Shown one piece after another: positions 26,559 to 33,981 of a stretch of 46,351 bases of DNA. How positions within the stretch are numbered: position 1 is the stretch's first letter; each line of letters starts with the position of its first letter. Under the pieces are notes generated by a model. That model did not search any database. It was not told the DNA's origin and saw nothing but the letters and a program-made list of their open reading frames with translations. The position numbers were made by a program, and so were the translations under genes. This stretch comes from Flavobacterium muglaense (GTDB taxonomy: Bacteria; Bacteroidota; Bacteroidia; Flavobacteriales; Flavobacteriaceae), in contig NZ_JACRUK010000030.1 in assembly GCF_014305155.1 (NCBI RefSeq), positions 1-46,351 of the forward strand. The letters are read 5' to 3'.

Positions 26559-27011
26559 TTATTTCAGTATTTGATTGGCATGCTCCTTTGTCTTTACTTT
26601 TTCTATTACCTCTTCAATCACACCATTTTCGTCTATTACAAATGTGGTTCTATGGATACCATCGTATTCTTTTCCCATAAATTTTTTAGGCCCCCAAACT
26701 CCAAATGCTTCAATTACAAATCGATCTTCATCGGCTAATAACGGAAAAGGCAATTCATATTTCTCTTTGAATTTAGATTGTCTAATTGCCGAGTCGGCGC
26801 TTACTCCTAGTAAAGCATAATTACTGGCTTCAAAACGGGCAAAATTGTCTCTTAAATCACAAGCCTCAGCAGTACAACCTGGTGTACTTGCTTTGGGATA
26901 GAAAAAAACGACTAGTTTTTTCCCTTTGTAATCTTCTAGTTTGTGCGCTTTACCGTCTTGATCTACTCCCGAAAAGGATGGTGCTTGGTCTCCTTGTTTT
27001 AATGTTGTCAT
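26559..27011 (-). CDS. bcp: Thioredoxin-dependent thiol peroxidase (Bcp/PrxQ)
   Basis: A cytoplasmic peroxiredoxin of 150 residues that reduces hydrogen peroxide and organic hydroperoxides at the cost of thioredoxin. The catalytic stretch is FYPKASTPGCTAEACDLRD (about residues 37-55), with the peroxidatic cysteine in PGCT and the resolving cysteine five residues on, the atypical 2-Cys arrangement of the PrxQ/Bcp class. GVSADS and the YDGIHRTTFVIDENG segment complete the family pattern. Normal length. Divergent from nth across a 379-base gap. Confidence 0.96.
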   Translation of the reverse strand: MTTLKQGDQAPSFSGVDQDGKAHKLEDYKGKKLVVFFYPKASTPGCTAEACDLRDNFARFEASNYALLGVSADSAIRQSKFKEKYELPFPLLADEDRFVIEAFGVWGPKKFMGKEYDGIHRTTFVIDENGVIEEVIEKVKTKEHANQILK

Positions 27012-27390
27012 AATTTTGTTTTTTTTTTATTTTCTTTAAAAAATGCTAGGGCTATTTTATGGTGATTTACGTTATTTTAACCTCAAAAGTTATTATCTAA
27101 GGTCGCTATGTTTTATTACTTATTTTTTCCGCAAAGAACGTTACGATTTTCACCACAAGTGCTATGCTTTGGTTGAATAATTGTTTTATAGTGTTTTACT
27201 TTATACCCCAGATGGTACTGGAAAGCCCGTTCTGAAAGAAAACTATTTTTTTCTTGGTAAGAAGAGCGACCGCAGGAAGCTCCTTATGTCCAGTGAAAAA
27301 AAAGTTGTTTTAAAGGAGGTGAGTAACATACAGCTGGATTAGGCACATCCTAAAAATTATTCTATTTTTACAAGATATAAAATTACAAAA
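27012..27390. other. 379-base gap with a coding-like remnant
   Basis: No convincing gene, but not featureless. On the plus strand 27181-27342 is open for 53 codons without an ATG near its start. It would encode a basic, gene-like peptide (LYTPDGTGKPVLKEN, then KKSDRRKLLMSSEKK) and is richer in G and C than the spacers around it. Near its end is AAAGGAGGTGA (27312-27322), a perfect complement of the 16S rRNA 3' tail, yet the nth ATG is 69 bases farther on. Possibilities are the decayed 3' end of a lost gene or a dispersed flavobacterial repeat. Confidence 0.4.
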
Positions 27391-28041
27391 ATGAACAAGC
27401 AGGAGCGTGTAACATTTGTTATAAATACGTTAAAAGAATTATACCCTACGATTCCTATACCACTAGATCACAAGGATCCGTATACATTGTTGATTGCGGT
27501 ATTACTGTCGGCACAATGCACTGATGTGCGTGTGAACCAGATTACACCTTTGTTGTTTGCCAAGGCTGATAATCCGTATGATATGATCAAGATGACGGTC
27601 GAGGAAATTAGAGATATCATTCGTCCTTGCGGGCTTTCGCCAATGAAGTCTAAAGGAATTCATGGTTTATCTCATATTTTAATTGATAAACATGGCGGTC
27701 AAGTGCCCCAAAGTTTTGAATTTCTAGAAGAATTGCCAGCTGTGGGACATAAAACAGCTAGCGTGGTGATGTCACAGGCTTTTGGCGTGCCGGCTTTCCC
27801 TGTTGATACGCACATACATCGCTTGATGTACCGCTGGAATTTAACGAATGGGAAAAATGTAGTCCAAACTGAAAAGGATGCCAAGCGCCTTTTTCCAGAG
27901 GAAATATGGAACGATCTGCATTTACAAATTATTTGGTATGGCCGTGAATATTCGCCTGCCAGAGGATGGGATTTGGACAAAGATATTATTACAAAAACTG
28001 TGGGACGTAAGTCTGTACTAGAGGAATATACTAAAAAATAA
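27391..28041 (+). CDS. nth: Endonuclease III without the iron-sulphur cluster
   Basis: A base-excision repair DNA glycosylase/AP lyase for oxidised pyrimidines, 216 residues. The helix-hairpin-helix reads LPAVGHKTASVV with the catalytic lysine K121, and the catalytic aspartate is D139 in PVDTHIHRL; both agree with E. coli K120 and D138. The C-terminal loop that in most Nth proteins holds four cysteines for a [4Fe-4S] cluster instead reads WYGREYSPARGWDLDKDI with no cysteine, so the cluster is absent. Length is otherwise normal (E. coli 211). Single-gene unit, followed by a hairpin terminator. Confidence 0.94.
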   Translation: MNKQERVTFVINTLKELYPTIPIPLDHKDPYTLLIAVLLSAQCTDVRVNQITPLLFAKADNPYDMIKMTVEEIRDIIRPCGLSPMKSKGIHGLSHILIDKHGGQVPQSFEFLEELPAVGHKTASVVMSQAFGVPAFPVDTHIHRLMYRWNLTNGKNVVQTEKDAKRLFPEEIWNDLHLQIIWYGREYSPARGWDLDKDIITKTVGRKSVLEEYTKK

Positions 28042-28042
28042 A

Positions 28043-28073
28043 TTTCCCTAATTTGAAATTCAAAATAGGGAAA
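28043..28073. terminator. Hairpin after nth
   Basis: TTTCCCTAATTTGAA pairs with TTCAAAATAGGGAAA with one mismatch and a single-base loop. It is short of a T-run, but placed directly at the end of nth and also downstream of the minus-strand small ORF. Confidence 0.55.
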
Positions 28074-28123
28074 CTCATTGCGATACCTGCAATCTTAACT
28101 TTGCAAGACCTGCGTTCAACTAA

Positions 28124-28267
28124 CTAATTTGCAATTATTTCAAAGCTTTGATTCTTGATATTGATCATGCTCACCGCTTTTGAATAACTTAATAAAAAAG
28201 AAACAATTTCTTTTTTGGGTTTCATAGTTGTTGCAACTACTGATTTTCTCGAGTAAATTTTTGCCAT
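28124..28267 (-). CDS. Candidate 47-residue small protein downstream of the sigma factor
   Basis: A complete ATG-to-TAG frame of 47 codons on the same strand as the sigma factor gene, 47 bases after its stop. The product is basic at the N-terminus (MAKIYSRKS, then MKPKKEIVSFLLSYSKA), with an amphipathic or weakly hydrophobic middle and an end NQSFEIIAN. A second ATG at codon 15 (MKPKKE) is an alternative start. Codon use looks like its neighbours, and the segment is otherwise an unexplained gap. Evidence for translation is only its completeness, position and plausible composition. Confidence 0.5.
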   Translation of the reverse strand: MAKIYSRKSVVATTMKPKKEIVSFLLSYSKAVSMINIKNQSFEIIAN

Positions 28268-28314
28268 GTTATAATTTCTTTTTTTATAACAACGAACGAA
28301 CTATTTATATATTG

Positions 28315-28899
28315 TCAATTTGTTAATACAATTTGATGTTTGTCAATAACTTTTCTCAAATTCAATAAAGCGTAACGCATTCGCCCTAAAGACGTATTAA
28401 TGCTTACACCAGTAATTTCGGAAATTTCTTTAAAACTCATATCTTGATACATCCTCATAACCAAAACTTCTTTTTGATCCAGAGGTAACTCTTCGATTAA
28501 CTTTTTTAAATCTAGCTCCACTTGAGCCGAAATTAACTGGCTCTCGATTGAAGGCTCATCATCAGACATGACTGAAAAAATAGAAAACTCCTCTGTTTCT
28601 CTAAACATGGGCATTTTTTTATTTTTTCTAAAATGATCTATAATGAGGTTGTGCGCAATACGCATTACCCAAGGCAAGAATTTACCTTCTTCATTATAAG
28701 AGTTTGATTTTAAAGTTTTGATTACTTTGATAAAAGTATCTTGAAAGATATCATTTGAAGTATCTCTATCTGCGATTTTTGAATATATAAATCCAAAAAT
28801 TCTTGATTCGTGCCTTTTAATTAATGTAGCCAAGGCATTTTCGTCGCCTGATACATAGTTTTGTACCAATAAAGCGTCAGGTAATTCTAAATTAGCCAT
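28315..28899 (-). CDS. ECF-type RNA polymerase sigma factor
   Basis: A sigma-70 family factor of the extracytoplasmic function group, 194 residues. Region 2 includes DTSNDIFQDTFIKVI (core binding) and FLPWVMRIAHNLIIDHFR (-10 recognition, about 75-95). A linker rich in acidic residues follows. Region 4 has LPLDQKEVLVMRMYQDMSFKEIS and a helix-turn-helix with GVSINTSLGRMRYALLNL. No anti-sigma factor gene is next to it, unlike the FecI/FecR pairs common in this phylum. A small ORF follows instead. It directs RNA polymerase to a set of promoters that cannot be named from this window. Confidence 0.95.
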   Translation of the reverse strand: MANLELPDALLVQNYVSGDENALATLIKRHESRIFGFIYSKIADRDTSNDIFQDTFIKVIKTLKSNSYNEEGKFLPWVMRIAHNLIIDHFRKNKKMPMFRETEEFSIFSVMSDDEPSIESQLISAQVELDLKKLIEELPLDQKEVLVMRMYQDMSFKEISEITGVSINTSLGRMRYALLNLRKVIDKHQIVLTN

Positions 28900-28999
28900 A
28901 ATATACTTTTTAGTTTAAATTAAAATTTGGAGCAATTTTTCTAAAAAAAAGTAATTTTACTGAATAGGCAATGAATAGATTAAGATTAAGTTCTGAGAC

Positions 29000-29032
29000 A
29001 AATTTAACAAAAATTTATTTTAAAATACAAAT
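29000..29032 (-). promoter_or_regulatory. Candidate promoter of the sigma factor gene
   Basis: On the minus strand TTTG (29029-29032), 21 bases, then TAAATTTG (29000-29007) match the flavobacterial consensus. The predicted leader is about 95 bases. The rest of the 293-base spacer is AT-rich and holds only the terminator of the polysaccharide locus. Confidence 0.5.
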
Positions 29033-29133
29033 AAACTTGACGAAATAACAATATTTCTTATTAAAAGAACGTTAACAGTAGCTATCATTAAAAGTAAGGC
29101 TACAAATTTAAAGTAGTGTTCTTGGCATTATTT

Positions 29134-29175
29134 AAAAAAAATAGAGAAGACCAGTCAAATTTTGGCCTTCTCTAT
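29134..29175 (-). terminator. Terminator at the end of the polysaccharide utilisation locus
   Basis: ATAGAGAAG pairs with CTTCTCTAT, with an inner CC/GG after one mismatch. On the minus strand it is followed by seven T. It lies 18 bases after the small GH16 gene stop. Confidence 0.85.
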
Positions 29176-29192
29176 GCTACTTATTGAATCAA

Positions 29193-29948
29193 TTATTGAT
29201 ATACTTTGACATAATCAACAGTAAATTGCTGTGGAAAAATGGTATCACCTACCTCTGGTCCACCAAAATTCCCTCCTATTGCCATATTTATTAAGAAATA
29301 AAAAGGCTGATTAAACGGCCATATTACATCATTTTTCTCTTTTGGTTGAAAAGTATAGACTAAAACATCATCTACAAAAAAGTCCATTTTATCCTTGGTC
29401 CAATCGATTCCATATCGATGAAAACCGTTTTCAATGCCCTCGATTTTAGTTTTCTTAGTGTTGATCGAATTCCCAAAACTATCTTGCGTATGTAAGGTTG
29501 TAAAAACCATAGCAGGCTCTTTTCCTACATATTCTAGAATATCTATTTCGCCAGATTTTGGCCAACCCACCTGATCGATATTAGCGCCAAGCATCCAAAA
29601 CGCTGGCCAAATTCCCTGACCAACAGGCAACTTAGCTCGGGCTTCAAAATAACCATATTGAAACTGTTGTTTATCCTTTGTAGTGATGCGTGTTGAAGTA
29701 TAAGCATCACCAACTTTTTTAGCAGTAATAACTAAGTTACCATCGATCAATTCGTGATTTTCATTCGTGTACAACTGTCGTTCGTTATTACCCCAACCAC
29801 AATTGGGACATCCATCACCCAACATCACATTCCACACTTTTTCATTCAGCTTTTTTCCTGAAAAATTTTCTTCCCAAACTAATTTTCGTTTGCCTTGCTG
29901 CGCAAAACCAATTTGAGCTACAGCCAATACTATTAAAAAATGTTTCAT
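29193..29948 (-). CDS. GH16 endo-beta-1,3-glucanase (laminarinase-like)
   Basis: A single-domain glycoside hydrolase family 16 enzyme of 251 residues. A signal peptide of 16 residues (ending in GFAQ) without a lipobox cysteine indicates a soluble periplasmic or secreted protein. The catalytic motif EIDILE (nucleophile, assisting Asp, acid/base) is in SGEIDILEYVG near residue 130, with WPAFWMLG before it and FYFLINMAIGGNFGG near the end; these fit the laminarinase subgroup. It retains the beta-1,3-glucan/mixed-linkage profile of the locus. Starts 3 bases after the GH3 stop and is the last gene of the operon. Confidence 0.94.
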   Translation of the reverse strand: MKHFLIVLAVAQIGFAQQGKRKLVWEENFSGKKLNEKVWNVMLGDGCPNCGWGNNERQLYTNENHELIDGNLVITAKKVGDAYTSTRITTKDKQQFQYGYFEARAKLPVGQGIWPAFWMLGANIDQVGWPKSGEIDILEYVGKEPAMVFTTLHTQDSFGNSINTKKTKIEGIENGFHRYGIDWTKDKMDFFVDDVLVYTFQPKEKNDVIWPFNQPFYFLINMAIGGNFGGPEVGDTIFPQQFTVDYVKVYQ

Positions 29949-29951
29949 GTT

Positions 29952-32249
29952 TTAGTTGTTTTTATATTCAAAATCAGCCTCTAAAGTAGCTGCAGAACTT
30001 CCTCCAACAAACAGTTTAAAATCTCCTGCTTCGGCTTCCCATTTTGAATTTGCTGTAAAATATTGAATGGTCTTTGAGTCGATTACAAAAGAAACTGTTT
30101 TAGTCTCATTTGGTTTTAATTCGATCATTTCAAATCCCTTTAGTTCTCTTACTGGTCGTGTAACAGACCCGATTAAATCCCTGATGTACAGTTGTACAAC
30201 CTCTTTACCCGCTACTTTAGCTGTGTTTGTCACTTTTACTGTTGCTGTAATACTTCCTGCTTGCGCAAATGAAGGAGCTGAAATTTGTAAATCGGCATAT
30301 TCGAATTTAGCATAACTTAATCCAAAACCAAAAGGATATAATGGCGTTGTTTTCTCGTCAATATAGTGCGACCAAAAAACGCTATCCTCTTCAGTCATAA
30401 CCGGTCTTCCTGTGTTTTTATGATTGTAATACAAAGGCAACTGTCCTACGTTTCTAGGAAAAGTCATTGGTAGCTTACCACTTGGGTTATAATCGCCATA
30501 CAATACTTGTGCAATTGCATTTCCGCTTTGCGTACCTAGCTGCCAAGCTTCAACAATAGCAGGAATATGATCTGCAGCCCATGGAATTGCCAAAGGTCTA
30601 CCATTGTTTAAAACTAAAACAATATTAGGATTTACTTTATACACTTCCTCTAATAATTCTTGTTGTACACCTGGCAAACCGATATCAGCTCTACTGCGAC
30701 CTTCACCAGATTGTAATCCGTGTTCACCTAAAACCATTACTACTACATCGGCAGTTTTTGCAGCAGCAATCGCTTCGGCAAATTCGCTTTTGTCAGTCGT
30801 ATTAATTTTTGTTTCCCACACAAACTGTGTTCTTCCTACGGCCACATCAGCACCTTTTTTATACGTAAGTTGGTTGCCTTTGTAATTTTGCATTCCTTCT
30901 AGAAAAGAAATAGCAGTATTGTCATCAGCAGCAATTCTCCAACTTCCTAATGGACTTGTTTTATCATTAGCCAAAGCACCGATTACCACAATTTTTTGTC
31001 CTGATTTTTTAAGAGGCAATACCTCTTTGTCGTTTTTTAATAACACGATAGATTTTTTGGCCATGTCCAAAACGCCCTCTTGAAATGCAGGTTTTCCCAC
31101 AGTGGCTGCCTCGCGATTCTCATCACAATATCGATATGGATCATCAAATAACCCCAACTCAAACTTTACTTTTAAAATTCTTTTAACAGCATCATCAACA
31201 ACGGTTTCTTTTACTTTTCCTTCGTTTACTAAGGCTACTAGATGATCTACATAAGCGCTAGACTCCATATCCATATCCGAACCTGCATTGATAGCGATTT
31301 CGGCTGCTTGTTTACTGTCTTTGGCATAACCGTGATTCATCATTTCATTGATTGAACCCCAGTCTGACACTACAAAACCATCAAATTTCCAATCTCCTTT
31401 CAATATTTCTCTTTGCAAATATTTACTACCAGTTGCCGGAATTCCGTTCAACTCATTAAACGAGTTCATAAAGGTTCGTACTCCTGCATCAACAGCTGCT
31501 TTAAAGGGAGGGAAAATCGTATTTTGCAATACTGTTTCACTCACATCAACTGTGCTATAATCTCTTCCTGCTTCGGCAAATGCATAACCTGCAAAATGTT
31601 TGGCGCAAGCCAAAATAGTATTGGTTGCCGCCAAGTTGGTTCCCTGAAAACCTTGCACACGCGCTACTGCAATTTTACTTCCTAAAAATGGATCTTCACC
31701 AGCACCTTCCATAACTCTCCCCCATCTTGCATCTCTAGCCACATCCACCATAGGAGCAAATGTCCAGTTAAGTCCTACCGCAGCAGCTTCTTCTGCAGCA
31801 ATCGCCGCTGATTTTTTTATGGCTTCCATATCCCAACTAGCCGACTCAGCCAAGGGAATAGGGCTAATTGTTTTATAACCGTGAATAACATCAAAACCAA
31901 AAACAAGAGGAATACCCAATCGTGCTTCTTCGACTGCTATCTTTTGTAAAGCACGAACATCTTTGACTCCTTTTACGTTAAGCATCGAGCCTACCAATCC
32001 CTTTTTTAGATCAGCATACTTCTTTGCCGCTTGTCCTTCTTTGGGTGTTGGTCCTGTTATTTCCCAAAAACCATTGTATTGGTTTAGCTGTCCTACTTTT
32101 TCCTCTAAGGTCATCAATTTAAGTACTGAATCTACTTTTCGTTCTAATGGATTTGCGGCGGCAAAAATGGTGGCAGGTTGCACTACTTTTTTACTGCAAG
32201 CAGCCAAAACCAATAGACTGGATGATATAATTAAAACTGACTTTCTCAT
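29952..32249 (-). CDS. GH3 beta-glucosidase, BglX type
   Basis: An exo-acting beta-glucosidase of 765 residues that releases glucose from short beta-glucans. The lipoprotein signal ends LVLAACSKK. The N-terminal (beta/alpha)8 domain has LGIPLVFGFDVIHGYKTI, KHFAGYAFAEAGRDYSTVD and the nucleophile aspartate in GFVVSDWGS. The second domain has LGEHGLQSGEGRSRADIGLPG, and a fibronectin-III-like C-terminal domain carries VQLYIRD and VTRPVRELKGFE. Overall length and order equal E. coli BglX. The residues after the lipid cysteine (SKKVV) are basic, without the acidic surface-export signal, so a periplasmic location is likely. Confidence 0.95.
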   Translation of the reverse strand: MRKSVLIISSSLLVLAACSKKVVQPATIFAAANPLERKVDSVLKLMTLEEKVGQLNQYNGFWEITGPTPKEGQAAKKYADLKKGLVGSMLNVKGVKDVRALQKIAVEEARLGIPLVFGFDVIHGYKTISPIPLAESASWDMEAIKKSAAIAAEEAAAVGLNWTFAPMVDVARDARWGRVMEGAGEDPFLGSKIAVARVQGFQGTNLAATNTILACAKHFAGYAFAEAGRDYSTVDVSETVLQNTIFPPFKAAVDAGVRTFMNSFNELNGIPATGSKYLQREILKGDWKFDGFVVSDWGSINEMMNHGYAKDSKQAAEIAINAGSDMDMESSAYVDHLVALVNEGKVKETVVDDAVKRILKVKFELGLFDDPYRYCDENREAATVGKPAFQEGVLDMAKKSIVLLKNDKEVLPLKKSGQKIVVIGALANDKTSPLGSWRIAADDNTAISFLEGMQNYKGNQLTYKKGADVAVGRTQFVWETKINTTDKSEFAEAIAAAKTADVVVMVLGEHGLQSGEGRSRADIGLPGVQQELLEEVYKVNPNIVLVLNNGRPLAIPWAADHIPAIVEAWQLGTQSGNAIAQVLYGDYNPSGKLPMTFPRNVGQLPLYYNHKNTGRPVMTEEDSVFWSHYIDEKTTPLYPFGFGLSYAKFEYADLQISAPSFAQAGSITATVKVTNTAKVAGKEVVQLYIRDLIGSVTRPVRELKGFEMIELKPNETKTVSFVIDSKTIQYFTANSKWEAEAGDFKLFVGGSSAATLEADFEYKNN

Positions 32250-32264
32250 TTATTTTATTTTATT

Positions 32265-32299
32265 AAAAAAGAAAAGGTAGGTAAAAAAACCTACCTTTT
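32265..32299 (-). terminator. Terminator-like hairpin inside the glucan operon
   Basis: A perfect 11-bp stem AAAAGGTAGGT with ACCTACCTTTT (32272-32282 with 32289-32299), followed on the minus strand by TTTTTTAAT. It lies between the large GH16 gene and GH3, so it could reduce expression of the two downstream enzymes. Confidence 0.75.
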
Positions 32300-32323
32300 A
32301 GTATTGTTGTATTTAATATGTGT

Positions 32324-33970
32324 TTATTGATACACCCTTACGTAATCAATCTCCATAGAAGACTGGCTAAATGCAGGATCAATAGTTCCTCCAAATGTAC
32401 CTCCCATTGCGACATTCAATATCAAGAAGAAATCTTTATTAAAAGGCAACGAGCTATCATTGGCAACCGAATGAAACAACTGATCATCAACATAAATCTT
32501 AATCGAAGTTGGAGTCCAAATCGTTTTGTACACATGATATTCTGATGCAGCATTAGCAATTGTAGTTGAATTCCCATTAGCGTTACCCCCTGATTTTCCA
32601 GGATAATGCAACGTTCCATAAATAGTAGTTGGTTGGCTGCCTTTGAATTCCATAATATCTATTTCGCCACAAGCAGGCCAAATATTAGTCGCATAGTTTT
32701 CGCCAAGCATCCAAATAGCTGGCCATGTACCCGTACCTGTTGTCAGCTTTGCTTTCACCTCAACTTTACCATAAGTAAACTCAAATTTATTCTCTGATTT
32801 TAATCTGGCTGAAGTATATCCAGTTCCAACTTTTTTGGCAGTGATTTTCAAACTACCTCCTGACACAACTGCATTATCTGAAGCATTTGTATAAGTTTGC
32901 TCTTCCGAGTTACCCCATCCACCAGCACCTAAATCATAACCCCATTTTGTAGGATCAGGAGCACCATCAGTATTAAACTCATCCGAGAATACTAACTTTG
33001 TGTAATCTGTAACGGCACTAGCCTGAGATGGTTTTGTAGTTGTAAATGTGTGGTACCATGCAATTCCAGAATCATTCCCCATGGTCGCTCTCACTACCAT
33101 TCGATTCTCGGTAATTGATAAAATCTCATACGTACTTTGACCAATATAATACCCCATAAATCCACCATCAGCAATTGTCATTAAAGTACCTCTTGTTTGC
33201 GTAGCAGCATTAGGGTTTTTTGTCACAACGGATGCCGAAGGACTTAATGAAACCGATTTAGTTCCAGTTGTTGTGTAACTTAAACAACTATCATTAGAAC
33301 CTGAACCACCCGCAGTACTTAAGTATGCTGCGTTGAAGAAGGTGCTACCGCCGTTATCTAAATTAAATTTCAACTGACCGTTAACATTCGAAAAAGTTAA
33401 CACATTATCATATAAACAACTACTGCTAGACGCGCCTGCTTTTTCAAAAGCAGCAGCCTGATACCAGTAACCATAATAATTTTGCGTCGCATCAGAGCTG
33501 TTAGGTCCCACACCTAAATGCCCCACTTCTGAAGCAGAAAAATACCATTTTTTGGACGTTCCGCCTGTTAATAATTGAACAGCTCCATCATCACTAAAAG
33601 TACTTAGTACCTTAACCTCTACAGTTGTATTTGATGTCAATCCTCCTTTTCCTGAAGCAATAACGGTAACCGTATAAGTATTTACACCTGTGGTCGTAAA
33701 ACGTTTTTCGAACACTCCACTAGGTGAGTTTTCAGAGGTTCCATCTGTAAAAACATATTTATATGATATAGCATCATCCGCTGTTACAGTAAATTTCACA
33801 ACACCAGTTCCATCTCCATCAGGAGTAGCTGTTGTTTTTCCAACTATTTCATAATTAACATTTAAATTCGTTGGCCCTATCAAGTCCCCAAAAGAATAAT
33901 CATCTTTGGCGCAATTTACCATCAGTAACAATGTAAGAATGGTAATTGTATTCATTAATATTTTTTTCAT
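32324..33970 (-). CDS. PKD-GH16 surface lipoprotein, endo-beta-glucanase
   Basis: A protein of 548 residues. The lipobox is LLMVNCAKDD, and the acidic residues after the cysteine fit the flavobacterial surface-export signal. Domain order: PKD/Ig-like domain (about 35-125, with GVNTYTVTVIASGKGG); a middle domain of about 190 residues (about 130-320) starting TGGTSKKWYFSASEVGHLG that I cannot assign; and a C-terminal GH16 domain (about 328-548) with catalytic EIDIME in ACGEIDIMEFKG, WPAIWMLGENY and ILNVAMGGTFGG. It should cut beta-1,3-containing glucan at the cell surface into pieces for SusC/D. Starts 11 bases after the surface-binding protein gene. Confidence 0.93.
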   Translation of the reverse strand: MKKILMNTITILTLLLMVNCAKDDYSFGDLIGPTNLNVNYEIVGKTTATPDGDGTGVVKFTVTADDAISYKYVFTDGTSENSPSGVFEKRFTTTGVNTYTVTVIASGKGGLTSNTTVEVKVLSTFSDDGAVQLLTGGTSKKWYFSASEVGHLGVGPNSSDATQNYYGYWYQAAAFEKAGASSSSCLYDNVLTFSNVNGQLKFNLDNGGSTFFNAAYLSTAGGSGSNDSCLSYTTTGTKSVSLSPSASVVTKNPNAATQTRGTLMTIADGGFMGYYIGQSTYEILSITENRMVVRATMGNDSGIAWYHTFTTTKPSQASAVTDYTKLVFSDEFNTDGAPDPTKWGYDLGAGGWGNSEEQTYTNASDNAVVSGGSLKITAKKVGTGYTSARLKSENKFEFTYGKVEVKAKLTTGTGTWPAIWMLGENYATNIWPACGEIDIMEFKGSQPTTIYGTLHYPGKSGGNANGNSTTIANAASEYHVYKTIWTPTSIKIYVDDQLFHSVANDSSLPFNKDFFLILNVAMGGTFGGTIDPAFSQSSMEIDYVRVYQ

Positions 33971-33981
33971 CTTGTATATTT

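Noticed and set aside
28268..28290. GTTATAA...TTATAAC hairpin between the sigma gene and the small ORF
   Set aside because: Seven AT-rich pairs and no T-run on the coding strand; too weak to call a terminator.
31413..31685. Plus-strand frame of 90 codons inside GH3
   Set aside because: Cys-rich mirror of conserved GH3 sequence; no independent support.
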